Assembly: GCA_905182035.1 (NCBI GenBank)
Contig: CAJIZL010000002.1
Span: 1-64,000, forward strand
Length of the DNA stretch: 64,000 nucleotides
Source: Oceanospirillaceae bacterium ASP10-02a
Lineage (GTDB): Bacteria; Pseudomonadota; Gammaproteobacteria; Pseudomonadales; Balneatricaceae
Reading direction: 5' to 3'
Shown here: positions 55,329 to 64,000 of the stretch, piece after piece
Layout of the letters: every line of letters begins with the position of its first letter
Position numbering within the stretch: the first letter of the stretch is position 1
Program-made: the position numbers and the translations under genes
Notes under the pieces: model-generated
The model's input: only the letters and a program-made list of their open reading frames with translations
Told to the model about the DNA's origin: nothing
Database searches by the model: none

Positions 55329-57460
55329 TGTCTTCTGCTAATAGGCGCCCACGGTTTCGACTTAATACCCAAGTCTTAGTTTTTGCTTTGGTGTTGATTA
55401 GTATCCCTTGGTTATCCTACCGTTTTGTGGCCGAAACTCGTGTGTTCATGATTGAAGGCCAAACTCAGGCTCAAGAGCAGTTGGCCCGTGGTATTGTTAC
55501 TTTATTTCAAGGGCGAGATGATCTGTTAGCTGAGTTGCCTTATTTGGATAGCCAGCAGGTGGTTTTTAGCCATCCACTAACAGGCCAAACTAAGGTAGAT
55601 GGCTATACCAACGAATGGCTAGATTTCCAACTATTTGCTAATCATTTTGGTTCTGGCGAGGGTAGTGAAGACGGTTATAGTTTATTACTAGGTGAAAAAG
55701 ACGATCGTATCTTTGGCCTTGTTCGAATTCAAGACGATAAAACGGTGTTAAGAACCAAGGGTACACCCAAGTTAGATTTGAGCGATCATTTACGGTTAAC
55801 CTTGCCAGATCGAAATGGTAATGAGAGACGTCTAGTCATGGTGGCCACCAATGCTGGTGCTATGGAGGTGTGGTACGTTAAGGAAGACTGGGCCACGCCC
55901 CAATATAGAAGCCCCTCATCATCTTTTATTATTAAAGCTGTTATGCGCCAATTAGTTGATGGCTATTTGGTCGAATTTGCTTTACCAAAATACTTTTTGA
56001 ATCAACGTCAAGAATTTGGTTTAGCTGTGGCTGATGTAGATAGCGAAGATGGCACCATGCGTCATTTAAAAACATTAGTAGGGGCCGATACTACGGTAGA
56101 GAGCCACTTTAACTTATTGGCTATGCGGGCACCCGAAGCTCACAAAATATTGTCGAGCTTAAGTCGCTCTGACTCGCAAATCGTGATTTACGATAATCAT
56201 TTACAAGTGCGAGCTAGTGTAGGCCAAGTGAGTCCTCCACAGTCTGAACAGATTAAGCCTCAGGACGTTTTTGAACGTATTCAAAGTTGGCTTAATCAAG
56301 GGTTAGACTGGTTTATCGCTATTCCGGCCTATTTAAACCCGGTCCAAGCTGCCAGCCAAGAGCGAGATCTACTTAACCGGGCCTTGGATAAAAAGTTTGC
56401 CAGTGGGCGCTGGCATAAAGGACCTACAGAACAAGTTTTTGCCGTTGCTGCACCTATCGCAGACCAAGAAGGCGAACTGCTGGGGGTGGTGCTGATTAAA
56501 CAGTCCACTGCACAAATACTGGGTTTACAGAAGCAGGCTATGGAGAACATTGCCTTGCTTAGCCTATCTACCATGCTGGTTATTTTGTTGGTTTTGTTGC
56601 TGTTCTCATGGCGTCAAGCTATGCGCATCAGACGTTTGGGTAGGGAAGCTCAGCAAATTGTTGATCCAGATGGCAGATTAAGGACAGACCGGTTGCACAA
56701 CGAAACACGTGCTGGCGACGAAATTGGCGATTTAGCTCGAAGTTTTTCTGGTGTTGTTGCTAGGCTTCATGAACACCAAGAATTTATGAGCACCATGCCG
56801 CGCACCTTGCGCCATGAGGTTAATAACCCGCTCAATGCTACCATGACTTCCTTGGAAAATTTGCAAATGCATGGGGTTGCAGAGGGTCAGCAACGTTATA
56901 TTGATAGTGCACAAAGAGGATTAGTTAAGATTAGCGCAATTGTTGAGAAGCTGGCTGATGCTGCTAACTTGGAAGCCGCCTTGCATGAGGATGAGTTGGA
57001 ACCGTTGAATTTGTTGCATTTGTTACAGACCTATGTCCATCACCAAAATCCAGGCACGCTAGGAGGGCTAGCAGACGTAGTGTTTGAGTCAGATCAGCAG
57101 GTGATTTATGTAGCAGGTGTTGACTACCGTATAGAGCAACTGCTCGATAAATTACTCGACAATGCTAGAGACTTTCGTGCTGATGGCAGTTTGATTACGG
57201 TGCGTCTGTATCAACAAGAGTATGATTGCTATCTAGAAGTGGAAAATAATGGCCTCAATATCCCACTAGAACTTATTGCTGGAATGTTTAACTCAATGGT
57301 CTCGGCTCGCGCTGCTGGCGCTGGCCATGCCCATTTTGGTCTAGGATTATATATTGTACGATTGATTAGCCAATTCCATGGCGGAAGTGTTTCTGCCCAT
57401 AACTTGAGCCAACCCGAAGGTGTTATGTTTAGGGTTCGATTACCCATATTGTTGGTGTAG
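55328..57460 (+). CDS. Sensor histidine kinase, PdsS-like (dedicated sortase system family)
   Basis: 710 residues. N-terminal membrane helix ([20 protein letters not shown]), a large periplasmic region (about 35-395) with a carbohydrate-binding-module-9-like part ([12 protein letters not shown], then [17 protein letters not shown]), a second helix ([19 protein letters not shown], about 408-426), HAMP, dimerisation box with H496 ([10 protein letters not shown]), and an ATPase domain. The N box [12 protein letters not shown] and G2 box FGLGLYIV (670-677) are intact; the G1 box reads ENNGLNIP, with Asn where Asp is usual. Long length and HEVNNP box resemble PdsS. It forms an operon with the upstream regulator. 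Confidence 0.82.
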   Translation: MSSANRRPRFRLNTQVLVFALVLISIPWLSYRFVAETRVFMIEGQTQAQEQLARGIVTLFQGRDDLLAELPYLDSQQVVFSHPLTGQTKVDGYTNEWLDFQLFANHFGSGEGSEDGYSLLLGEKDDRIFGLVRIQDDKTVLRTKGTPKLDLSDHLRLTLPDRNGNERRLVMVATNAGAMEVWYVKEDWATPQYRSPSSSFIIKAVMRQLVDGYLVEFALPKYFLNQRQEFGLAVADVDSEDGTMRHLKTLVGADTTVESHFNLLAMRAPEAHKILSSLSRSDSQIVIYDNHLQVRASVGQVSPPQSEQIKPQDVFERIQSWLNQGLDWFIAIPAYLNPVQAASQERDLLNRALDKKFASGRWHKGPTEQVFAVAAPIADQEGELLGVVLIKQSTAQILGLQKQAMENIALLSLSTMLVILLVLLLFSWRQAMRIRRLGREAQQIVDPDGRLRTDRLHNETRAGDEIGDLARSFSGVVARLHEHQEFMSTMPRTLRHEVNNPLNATMTSLENLQMHGVAEGQQRYIDSAQRGLVKISAIVEKLADAANLEAALHEDELEPLNLLHLLQTYVHHQNPGTLGGLADVVFESDQQVIYVAGVDYRIEQLLDKLLDNARDFRADGSLITVRLYQQEYDCYLEVENNGLNIPLELIAGMFNSMVSARAAGAGHAHFGLGLYIVRLISQFHGGSVSAHNLSQPEGVMFRVRLPILLV

Positions 57461-57464
57461 TAAA

Positions 57465-57749
57465 ATGACCAAAAATACCAAAATTTCTATCTTTGCTAAG
57501 GTGTTAATCATTTTAGTACGAGGCTATCGATACTTATTAAGTCCCTTGTTAGGCAGTAACTGCCGCTACCAACCAACGTGTTCTAGCTATGCGATAGAGG
57601 CTATTAAATTACATGGTGCGGGCAAGGGGTTTGCTATGGCAGCATGGCGTATTCTACGTTGCAATCCATTTTCTAAAGGTGGCTATGAGCCAGTACCGGG
57701 TAGTTATGAGCATAGCCAGTTTTCTGCTCAGGACGACAAGGTAAGCTGA
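57465..57749 (+). CDS. yidD: Membrane protein insertion efficiency factor YidD
   Basis: 94-residue Yid[39 protein letters not shown] with the [11 protein letters not shown] core, then [14 protein letters not shown]. It assists YidC-dependent insertion. ATG 57465 begins four bases after the kinase stop; the earlier open frame overlaps the kinase. Normally it lies between rnpA and yidC, so this location is unusual. Confidence 0.93.
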   Translation: MTKNTKISIFAKVLIILVRGYRYLLSPLLGSNCRYQPTCSSYAIEAIKLHGAGKGFAMAAWRILRCNPFSKGGYEPVPGSYEHSQFSAQDDKVS

Positions 57750-57807
57750 TTCGACCATCATTTCCCATTGAACATCCTTCAATGCGGTGCAGGACCAATA
57801 AGTTAGA

Positions 57808-58446
57808 CTAATCTAATCCTGCGAAGGGGAACTCGTCGTCTTCCACTTGCCAACCACCTAGTTGTTTCCATCGGTTAACAATAGTGCAGAATAATTCAGC
57901 AGTTTTTTCTGCATCATAACGTGCACTATGAGCATCTTGATTGCTAAAACGTATATCAGCCGCCGCACAAGCCTTAGCCAATACTGTTTGCCCATAAGCC
58001 AAGCCTGCCAATGTTGCTGTATCAAAACAAGAGAAAGGGTGGAAAGGGTTGCGCTTTTGTTGGCAACGATGAACCGCCGCATTTATAAAATTTAAATCGA
58101 AGGCAGCGTTATGACCTACTAAAATAGCGCGTTTACATTCGCTTGCCTTCATAGCTTTACGAATTGGCTTAAACAACTGATCCAACGCCTCACGTTCTGT
58201 AATAGCTTCACGTTCTGGATCCGACGGATCTATGCCAGTGAATTCTAAAGCAGCTGCTTCTAAATTTGCACCTTCAAAAGGTTCGATGTGGCAATCTATA
58301 GTTTCTTTGGCATAGAGTAAGCCATCTTCATCCATATCAATAATTACTGCAGCAGCCTCTAGGAGAGCGTCTGTATGGCTATTAAAACCAGCTGTTTCTA
58401 CATCAACAATAATAGGCAGATAGCCCCGAAAACGATCTTTAATCAC
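57808..58446 (-). CDS. rnt: Ribonuclease T
   Basis: 212-residue DEDD exonuclease trimming tRNA and other stable RNA 3' ends. DxE motif D15-V-E17 in [19 protein letters not shown], then [15 protein letters not shown] and [14 protein letters not shown], with [22 protein letters not shown] 58446 is chosen because GGAGG (in the end of pyrC) lies nine bases upstream and the protein then starts like E. coli RNase T; the frame is open to 58488. The pyrC stop lies five bases upstream; in many gammaproteobacteria the same pair occurs. Confidence 0.94.
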   Translation of the reverse strand: MIKDRFRGYLPIIVDVETAGFNSHTDALLEAAAVIIDMDEDGLLYAKETIDCHIEPFEGANLEAAALEFTGIDPSDPEREAITEREALDQLFKPIRKAMKASECKRAILVGHNAAFDLNFINAAVHRCQQKRNPFHPFSCFDTATLAGLAYGQTVLAKACAAADIRFSNQDAHSARYDAEKTAELFCTIVNRWKQLGGWQVEDDEFPFAGLD

Positions 58447-58450
58447 GCTC

Positions 58451-59476
58451 TTATGCCTCCATTTTCCAGTTAAGGGTTTCGCCCGCACCTAAGGGAATAA
58501 TTACCTCATCTCCAAAGCTTAGGCTAGAAGGGATCTGCCAGCTGCGTCGAGTTAAGGTTATGGTGTCGCTATTACGAGCCAAACCATAAAAATCAGGGCC
58601 GTTTAAGCTTGCAAAAGCTTCCAGCTTATCCAATGCATCAAAAGACTCAAAGGCTTGGGCGTAGAGTTCAATAGCTGCAGGGGAAGAGTAACAGCCGGCG
58701 CAGCCACATGCGCTTTCCTTAGCGCCTTGAGCATGGGGCGCTGAGTCTGTGCCTAAAAAGAACTTTTTGCTGTCATTAGATACCGCAGTCTGTAAAGCTT
58801 GTTGATGGGTGTTGCGCTTAAGCACTGGCAGGCAATATAAGTGGGGTTTAACGCCACCTACCAATAAGTCATTGCGGTTATACAGCAAGTGTTGAGGTGT
58901 AACAGTAGCGGCAACCAAATCACTGGCACCAGCGACGAATTGAGCTGCATCATCGGTGGTAATGTGTTCAAACACACACTTCAAATTTGGGAAGCGATGT
59001 AATAAGGGGGCCAGATGTTGGTCAATAAAGCCTTTTTCACGATCGAAAATGTCCACATGGGAGTCAGTGACTTCACCATGAACCAACAATGGCATACCAA
59101 GTTCTGCAAGCTTTTCTATAGCGGGGTAGATGTGTTCAATGTTGGTAACGCCTGCTGCAGAATTAGTGGTGGCGCCCGCGGGGTAGAGTTTAACCGCCTT
59201 AACAATACCAGAATCAAAAGCGCGCTGAATTTCTAGCGCACTGGTGTGGTCGGTTAGATACAATGTCATTAACGGTATCAAAGAGCTTTTTTGAGCATCC
59301 AAGCGAGCTTTATAGGCAACAGCCATTCTGGTGTCTACAATGGGCGGAGTAAGGTTGGGCATTATCATGGCGCGGCCAAATTGTGACGCTGTGTCGGGCA
59401 CAGTGCGCGCTAGCACAGCCCCGTCACGCAGGTGCAAGTGCCAATCGTCAGGGCGGATTATAGTAAGTGAATGCAT
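58451..59476 (-). CDS. pyrC: Dihydroorotase
   Basis: 341-residue type II dihydroorotase of pyrimidine synthesis. Metal ligands H13 and H15 in [12 protein letters not shown], carbamylated lysine K96 in [27 protein letters not shown], and [24 protein letters not shown] near residue 250. Full length. Starts at the ATG giving the family N-terminus; rnt follows with its ribosome-binding site inside the pyrC tail. Confidence 0.96.
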   Translation of the reverse strand: MHSLTIIRPDDWHLHLRDGAVLARTVPDTASQFGRAMIMPNLTPPIVDTRMAVAYKARLDAQKSSLIPLMTLYLTDHTSALEIQRAFDSGIVKAVKLYPAGATTNSAAGVTNIEHIYPAIEKLAELGMPLLVHGEVTDSHVDIFDREKGFIDQHLAPLLHRFPNLKCVFEHITTDDAAQFVAGASDLVAATVTPQHLLYNRNDLLVGGVKPHLYCLPVLKRNTHQQALQTAVSNDSKKFFLGTDSAPHAQGAKESACGCAGCYSSPAAIELYAQAFESFDALDKLEAFASLNGPDFYGLARNSDTITLTRRSWQIPSSLSFGDEVIIPLGAGETLNWKMEA

Positions 59477-59624
59477 GGGAAATTCTCGAGCCCAGTGGCC
59501 AGTCGGTTAGATCAAACAATGCAGCTCATTTTATCAGGAGTAGGGTTAATAAAATACTCACAATCAGGTAATTTTTATGCGCTAATGCTGTGCTGTTAGA
59601 AGCATCCATGTATACTTTATTTGC

Positions 59625-59639
59625 ATAATGACTCATTAT
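59625..59639. promoter_or_regulatory. Operator-like palindrome upstream of argG
   Basis: ATAATGA-C-TCATTAT is a perfect 15-base inverted repeat ending 24 bases before the argG ATG. It is AT-rich like ARG boxes but does not match the known E. coli half-site exactly, so ArgR binding is only a suggestion. A TATACT at 59611-59616 could be a -10 box. Confidence 0.4.
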
Positions 59640-59663
59640 TTTTGTTACAGGGATTTCACTGCT

Positions 59664-60884
59664 ATGGCAGACATAAAGAAAGTAGTATTAGCCTATTCTG
59701 GTGGTTTAGACACATCCGTTATAGTTAAATGGTTGCAAGAAACCTATCACTGTGAGGTGGTGACATTTACCGCCGATTTAGGGCAGGGCGAAGAAGTTGA
59801 ACCTGCTCGAGCTAAAGCCGAGGCCTTAGGTGTTAAAGAAATATATATTGAAGACTTGCGAGAAGAGTTTGTACGAGATTTTGTATTCCCTATGTTTAGA
59901 GCCAATGCGGTATATGAAGGAGAATACCTGTTAGGCACTTCTATTGCTCGCCCATTAATTGCTAAACGTCTGATTGAAATTGCCAATCTAACGGGAGCAG
60001 ATGCAATCTCCCATGGCGCTACTGGCAAGGGTAATGACCAAGTGCGTTTTGAGTTGGGTGCTTATGCCCTCAAGCCAGGAGTAGAGGTAATTGCCCCATG
60101 GCGTGAGTGGGATTTGAATTCTCGTGAAAGTTTAATGGACTACTGCGAACAGCATGGTATCCCCGTAGATTTCAAAAATAAGAAAAGCTCGCCTTACTCT
60201 ATGGATGCGAACTTGTTGCACATTTCCTATGAAAGCGGCATGTTAGAAGACCCTTGGCACCCATCAGATGAAGACATGTGGCGTTGGAGCGTGGCTCCAG
60301 AAGCAGCTCCAGATGAAGCTACCTATATTGAATTAGATTACCAACAAGGTGATATTGTTGCCATCAATGGCGAATCCATGAGTCCTGCGACCGTATTAAC
60401 GGAACTTAATCGAGTAGCTGGAGCAAATGGTATAGGTCGTTTAGATATCGTTGAAAACCGTTATGTTGGCATGAAAGCTCGAGGCTGTTATGAAACGCCA
60501 GGCGGTACTATCATGCTCAAGGCTCATCGTGCAATTGAGTCTATTACCATGGATCGTGAAGCCGCCCACCTTAAAGACGAAATTATGCCACGGTATGCTA
60601 AATTAGTTTATAACGGCTACTGGTGGTCTGAAGAGCGTCAAATGTTGCAAGCGTTAATTAACCGGTCTCAGGAGTATGTCAACGGTACGGTTAGACTGAA
60701 GCTATACAAAGGCAATGTAGACGTAATAGGCCGTAAATCCAAGGACAGTCTTTTTGATGCGGCAATGGCCACCATGGAAGACGATGCGGGTGCTTATAAT
60801 CAACAGGATGCGGCTGGTTTTATCAAGTTGAATGCGCTACGTATGCGTATTGAAGCTAGCAAAGGTCGTGATTTGCTTAAGTAG
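59664..60884 (+). CDS. argG: Argininosuccinate synthase
   Basis: 406-residue enzyme joining citrulline and aspartate in arginine synthesis. ATP loop [18 protein letters not shown] (7-24), [32 protein letters not shown] near 365. Bacterial short type I length. ATG 59664 (MADIKKVV) chosen over an upstream in-frame codon because of the family N-terminus. Followed by a perfect terminator palindrome. Confidence 0.96.
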   Translation: MADIKKVVLAYSGGLDTSVIVKWLQETYHCEVVTFTADLGQGEEVEPARAKAEALGVKEIYIEDLREEFVRDFVFPMFRANAVYEGEYLLGTSIARPLIAKRLIEIANLTGADAISHGATGKGNDQVRFELGAYALKPGVEVIAPWREWDLNSRESLMDYCEQHGIPVDFKNKKSSPYSMDANLLHISYESGMLEDPWHPSDEDMWRWSVAPEAAPDEATYIELDYQQGDIVAINGESMSPATVLTELNRVAGANGIGRLDIVENRYVGMKARGCYETPGGTIMLKAHRAIESITMDREAAHLKDEIMPRYAKLVYNGYWWSEERQMLQALINRSQEYVNGTVRLKLYKGNVDVIGRKSKDSLFDAAMATMEDDAGAYNQQDAAGFIKLNALRMRIEASKGRDLLK

Positions 60885-60904
60885 CATTTAGGCAGTCTTA
60901 AGCA

Positions 60905-60938
60905 AACAAAAAGCCAAGCAATTGCTTGGCTTTTTGTT
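60905..60938. terminator. Terminator after argG
   Basis: A perfect 34-base palindrome from 60905 to 60938, reading AACAAAAAGCCAAGCAA on its left arm and its exact complement on the right, with A-run and T-run flanks. It ends the argG transcript and could act in both directions. Confidence 0.9.
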
Positions 60939-61044
60939 ATTTAACGGTAATTAATCAAAAGATCCATTATTTCTCCATCATTGGTGCAATTTTTATCCAT
61001 CTTCCCAGTCTTTAATAGGCATTGATGATAACAAGGAGTTACCA

Positions 61045-61245
61045 ATGCAGTGTTTCATACCCTTTTCTGAGGAAGTTTTAGAGCAACACCCTGAGCTATT
61101 AGCTAGTGGGTTAGTGCCATTCCGTGAAGAATATTTACACTACACTATGGAATTTGAGGTGGTGTCCCCAGATCAAGCAAAGATTTTGGCGCCAACGGAT
61201 TGCTCATTTAACGAAAACGGTAAGCAAAAGGTTCAAGCCATATAA
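61045..61245 (+). CDS. Small protein of unknown function (66 residues)
   Basis: MQCFIPFSEEVLEQHPELL ... TDCSFNENGKQKVQAI. Not recognised. It is acidic to neutral, with no signal peptide or membrane segment; FREEYLHYTMEFEVV suggests a folded beta/alpha protein. Evidence for reality: AAGGAG exactly eight bases before the ATG, isolation between the argG terminator and its own hairpin-plus-T-run at 61301-61355, and a short clean leader. It is likely a monocistronic gene. Confidence 0.7.
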   Translation: MQCFIPFSEEVLEQHPELLASGLVPFREEYLHYTMEFEVVSPDQAKILAPTDCSFNENGKQKVQAI

Positions 61246-61300
61246 ATTATGAACTTTTAACTTAAGCGTTGGTCTTAGTTGTACATCTAGTAAAAACCCG

Positions 61301-61355
61301 TGCTCTATACAGGTAACCGCTTCCCCTTCGGTTAGTTTGTACAGGGCATTTTTTT
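61301..61355. terminator. Terminator between the small protein gene and rhlE
   Basis: A long imperfect hairpin: TGCTCTATACAGGTAACCG pairs with CGGTTAGTTTGTACAGGGCA around a CTTCCCCTT loop, with a run of seven T on the plus strand. On the minus strand the stem is followed by CGGGTTTTTAC, so it probably also serves rhlE. Confidence 0.75.
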
Positions 61356-61401
61356 GCTATTTTTTTGGCTTTGACAAATGCCCCACATTGGTCGCTGCAG
61401 G

Positions 61402-62772
61402 CTAGCGAGCAGGGCGCTTGCTGGGTCCGTTGGATTTGGTCCAAGGGTTCTGTTTGGCTGGCCTGGCATCTCCAGAAGGAGATTGAGAAGATCTGCGTTG
61501 GTTCGATTTAGATAAGGCAGACTTTACCTGTGGCTTTCTTTTTTTAGGGGCCTGTAAAGTCAACTGCTCAGACTTCAGCTTAGGTTTTTTTGGTTTCTTG
61601 TTTTTTAGTGTACGAAGGTCACGTGATGGTGGCAGTGCATGAGTAGGTATAAAGCCTTCAATATAGTCCCGTTCAATGTGCTTTTGAATAAGGAGCTCAA
61701 TGGATTCTAGAAATTCAATTTCATCGGCACAAACTAAAGAGATTGCTTCGCCTGTCTTGTTGGCACGACCAGTTCTGCCAATACGGTGAACATAATCTTC
61801 AGAAATATTAGGTAGGTCATAGTTAACCACTTGAGGCAGTTGCTCAATGTCCAGCCCTCGAGCAGCGATATCCGTGGCAACTAATACTTTAACTTCACCG
61901 GCCTTAAACTGGGCTAGAGCTCGTGTACGGGCACCTTGGCTCTTGTTGCCATGGATAGCGTCAGCACTTATACCACCACCTACAAGCCACTTAGCTAGCT
62001 TGTTACAGCCGTGCTTAGTACGACAAAATACTAATACCCGTGCCCACTTCTTACTGATAATAAGCTCCTGTAGTAGTGCAGCCTTTTGCTTTTTATCTAC
62101 GGGATACAGCCACTGTTTGACAGTGGGGGCTGCACTGTTAGCAGGACTGACATTGATCTCTACAGGGTTGTTCATGAGGCCTTTAGCAAGGTCTCTTATT
62201 TGATCTGCAAAAGTAGCTGAGAACATGAGGTTTTGGCGGTCTTTCGGCAAGAAAGACAAGATGCGTTTTAAATCATTGATAAAACCCATGTCCAACATAC
62301 GGTCGGCTTCATCCAAAATAAGTACTTCGAGTTGATTGAATTTCACAGCCTTTTGTTGAAATAAATCCAATAGGCGGCCAGGAGTAGCAACTAAAACATC
62401 TGCACCGCGACGTAAACGCATCATCTGTGGGTTAATTTTAACGCCACCAAATACCACCGCTGAGGTTAACGGCAAGTCTACGCCGTAGGTGGCTACGCTT
62501 TCTGCTACTTGAGCAGCTAGTTCCCGAGTAGGAGTAAGCACGAGGGCTCGTACTTGGTTGGCCTGTGCTCGCTGCCCTTTTGCTAGCCGTTGTAACAGCG
62601 GCAAGGTAAAGGCTGCGGTCTTGCCTGTCCCCGTTTGGGCCGCTGCCATGACATCGTCACCCGCCAAAATGGCTGGAATAGCTTTCTCTTGGATTGGGCT
62701 TGGAACGGTATAACCTTTGCTCTCTATAGCGGTTAATAGGCGTGGCTCAAGACCAAGTTCGGCAAATGACAT
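61402..62772 (-). CDS. rhlE: DEAD-box RNA helicase RhlE
   Basis: 456 residues. Q motif [14 protein letters not shown], Walker A AQTGTGKT (45-52), [19 protein letters not shown] at 154-157, SATF, and motifs V and VI ([24 protein letters not shown]). A C-terminal Lys/Arg/Pro/Ser-rich tail (about 385-456) gives nonspecific RNA binding, typical of RhlE. ATG 62772 gives [13 protein letters not shown], the family start; the frame is open 37 codons upstream without support. Divergent from the ydiJ-like gene. Confidence 0.93.
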   Translation of the reverse strand: MSFAELGLEPRLLTAIESKGYTVPSPIQEKAIPAILAGDDVMAAAQTGTGKTAAFTLPLLQRLAKGQRAQANQVRALVLTPTRELAAQVAESVATYGVDLPLTSAVVFGGVKINPQMMRLRRGADVLVATPGRLLDLFQQKAVKFNQLEVLILDEADRMLDMGFINDLKRILSFLPKDRQNLMFSATFADQIRDLAKGLMNNPVEINVSPANSAAPTVKQWLYPVDKKQKAALLQELIISKKWARVLVFCRTKHGCNKLAKWLVGGGISADAIHGNKSQGARTRALAQFKAGEVKVLVATDIAARGLDIEQLPQVVNYDLPNISEDYVHRIGRTGRANKTGEAISLVCADEIEFLESIELLIQKHIERDYIEGFIPTHALPPSRDLRTLKNKKPKKPKLKSEQLTLQAPKKRKPQVKSALSKSNQRRSSQSPSGDARPAKQNPWTKSNGPSKRPAR

Positions 62773-62928
62773 GGAGTATCTCTGTAATAGGCGTGTTAGG
62801 GCGCTGGAGCATACAGGATATGGGTTAAAAACGCCATTTAAAGACTGTCTTATGGCCTTCTTGTACAATTGGATAATGGGCAAGCTAAGCTGGTTGCGTT
62901 ACACTTGAAGCACCGTAGTTAACCTAAT

Positions 62929-64000
62929 ATGAAGCCCCTAAAAATGCCAAGTGAACAGTTTCTGATTGAGCCTGCAGAACAATTTGTACACTTTCTTAAC
63001 GCCCTAGACCAAATTGGGTTTTCAGGGGAAATTTCCCCTCATCAAGCTGATCGATTGATTGCATCTACAGACAATAGTGTGTATCAGTTATTACCACAGG
63101 GTGTGCTTTACCCGAAACACGAAGAAGACCTAAAAACTATCTTTACCCTTGCTGCCCAAACAAAATTTAACGATATTTATTTTGCTCCCCGTGGTGGTGG
63201 CACGGGAACCAACGGTCAATCCTTAACCGATGGCTTAGTTATAGACTGTTCTCGACATTTGACCAATATACTTGAGATTGATGTGGATGAAGGTTGGGTG
63301 AAAGTGCAGGCGGGCGTCATTCGTGACCAGTTAAATGATTACTTGCGTCCGTTTGGCGTATTTTTCGCTCCCACACTGTCTACTAGTAACAGGGCCACCC
63401 TTGGGGGTATGGCTAATACTGACGCGTGTGGCCAAGGTTCTCGTATTTATGGCCGTACCAGCAACCATGTTCTAGGGTTAAATATTGTATTAGCGCATGG
63501 CCAGCAGATCACCACTGAAGCTATCACTAGTAATGCCTTAGCCTTAAAAATTGAAGCGGGTAGTGAGGTTGCCAAACTGTATCAACAGGTGAGTAATTTG
63601 GTGAGGCAAAAGCAGGCCGCTATTAATGCACGTTTTCCTAAACTTAATCGTTTTATGACAGGCTATAATTTGGCCCATATAGACAGCGAAAATGGCTTTG
63701 ATTTAAGTAAACTAATTTGTGGTTCTGAAGGTACCTTGGCCTTAGTTTCAGAACTAACCCTTAAACTAACACCAATTCCTCGAGCAAAAGAATTATTGGT
63801 GCTGCGTTATCATTCCTTTGACGCTGCATTACGTGATGCCAATCTTTTGGTGCAACATAATCCTGACGCTATAGAAACCATTGACGACACCATTTTAAAG
63901 CTAGCCAAAGAAGATGTTATTTGGCCCCAAGTTGCTAGCTATTTAGACCAAGGGAATGCAGATAAATTAGCAGCTATCAACTTAGTTGAATTTGGTGCAA
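62929..64000 (+). CDS. ydiJ: YdiJ-type D-2-hydroxyglutarate dehydrogenase (3' end cut by window edge)
   Basis: First 357 residues of a protein whose E. coli relative is about 1018 long, with an N-terminal FAD-linked oxidase and C-terminal Fe-S domain (the latter beyond the edge). Seen: DRLIASTDNSVYQLLPQGV, FAD loop FAPRGGGTGTNGQSL, STSNRATLGGMANTDACGQGS, FPKLNRFMTGYNL and LICGSEGTLALVSELTLKL, all aligning with YdiJ, which oxidises D-2-hydroxyglutarate. ATG 62929 is used; an ATG five codons later is equally possible, and no strong ribosome-binding site is seen. Confidence 0.9.
   Translation, partial: MKPLKMPSEQFLIEPAEQFVHFLNALDQIGFSGEISPHQADRLIASTDNSVYQLLPQGVLYPKHEEDLKTIFTLAAQTKFNDIYFAPRGGGTGTNGQSLTDGLVIDCSRHLTNILEIDVDEGWVKVQAGVIRDQLNDYLRPFGVFFAPTLSTSNRATLGGMANTDACGQGSRIYGRTSNHVLGLNIVLAHGQQITTEAITSNALALKIEAGSEVAKLYQQVSNLVRQKQAAINARFPKLNRFMTGYNLAHIDSENGFDLSKLICGSEGTLALVSELTLKLTPIPRAKELLVLRYHSFDAALRDANLLVQHNPDAIETIDDTILKLAKEDVIWPQVASYLDQGNADKLAAINLVEFGA

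Noticed and set aside
57430-57446. GGTTCGAT segment resembling a tRNA T-arm
   Set aside because: It lies in the kinase coding sequence and no cloverleaf surrounds it; no tRNA was found in the window.
1-64000. CRISPR arrays, insertion sequences, prophage or integrase genes
   Set aside because: No repeated spacer pattern, transposase, integrase or phage protein is visible; the 12-19 kb island has no mobility gene or flanking repeats that I can see.

Overview
This window reads as chromosome of a free-living, probably marine gammaproteobacterium. Supporting this are an Na+-translocating NADH:quinone reductase operon, a TRAP transporter, a dimethylglycine/sarcosine-dehydrogenase-type enzyme beside ETF, and fatty-acid genes with a PsrA regulator. 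From memory of the Pseudomonas aeruginosa map, the order psrA ... mfd ... gap - nqrABCDEF-apbE - sthA - lolC/D - DUF2062 - comEC - lpxK - Trm112-like - kdsB - murB - rne - rluC is close to the PA3006-PA2975 block. The backbone is therefore Pseudomonadales-like, although base composition by eye is clearly more AT-rich than Pseudomonas. No species is assigned. I found no tRNA, rRNA, CRISPR array, insertion sequence or phage gene.

Layout. 1-5.3 kb: 8-oxoguanine-deaminase-type amidohydrolase (cut by the left edge), GMC oxidoreductase, glycerophosphodiesterase, MFS transporter. 5.4-12 kb: psrA with a self-operator, MscS channel, gamma-glutamylcyclotransferase-like protein, and convergent mfd-csiV. 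12.1-19.2 kb: an accessory catabolic island (D-amino-acid-dehydrogenase-like enzyme, TRAP dctP-dctQ-dctM, 2-oxoglutarate/Fe(II) oxygenase; divergently a LysR regulator and an Asp/Glu-type racemase) lying exactly between mfd and gap. 19.4-31.6 kb: gap, the nqr operon with its two maturation genes apbE and nqrM, sthA, and a single lolC/E-lolD pair. 31.6-42.3 kb: DUF2062, comEC, lpxK, Trm112-like protein, kdsB, murB, rne, rluC (DNA uptake, LPS and peptidoglycan precursors, RNA metabolism). 42.3-52.4 kb: acyl-CoA ligase, a KfrA-like coiled-coil protein, MaoC hydratase, acyl-CoA dehydrogenase, etfBA and a four-domain dimethylglycine/sarcosine-type dehydrogenase; both flavin dehydrogenases can feed ETF. 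52.5-64 kb: msrA, trpS, a two-component pair resembling the proteobacterial dedicated sortase PdsR/PdsS, yidD, rnt, pyrC, argG, an unknown 66-residue protein, rhlE, and a ydiJ-type D-2-hydroxyglutarate dehydrogenase cut by the right edge.

Working together: Na+-NQR, SthA, ETF and several FAD dehydrogenases form a redox theme. The island at 12-19 kb looks like an uptake-and-oxidation module for an unidentified amino-acid-like acid and is the best candidate for an undescribed system. Several start codons were moved from the longest possible reading frame to an internal codon with a proper ribosome-binding site or family-typical N-terminus; each case is noted in its entry.
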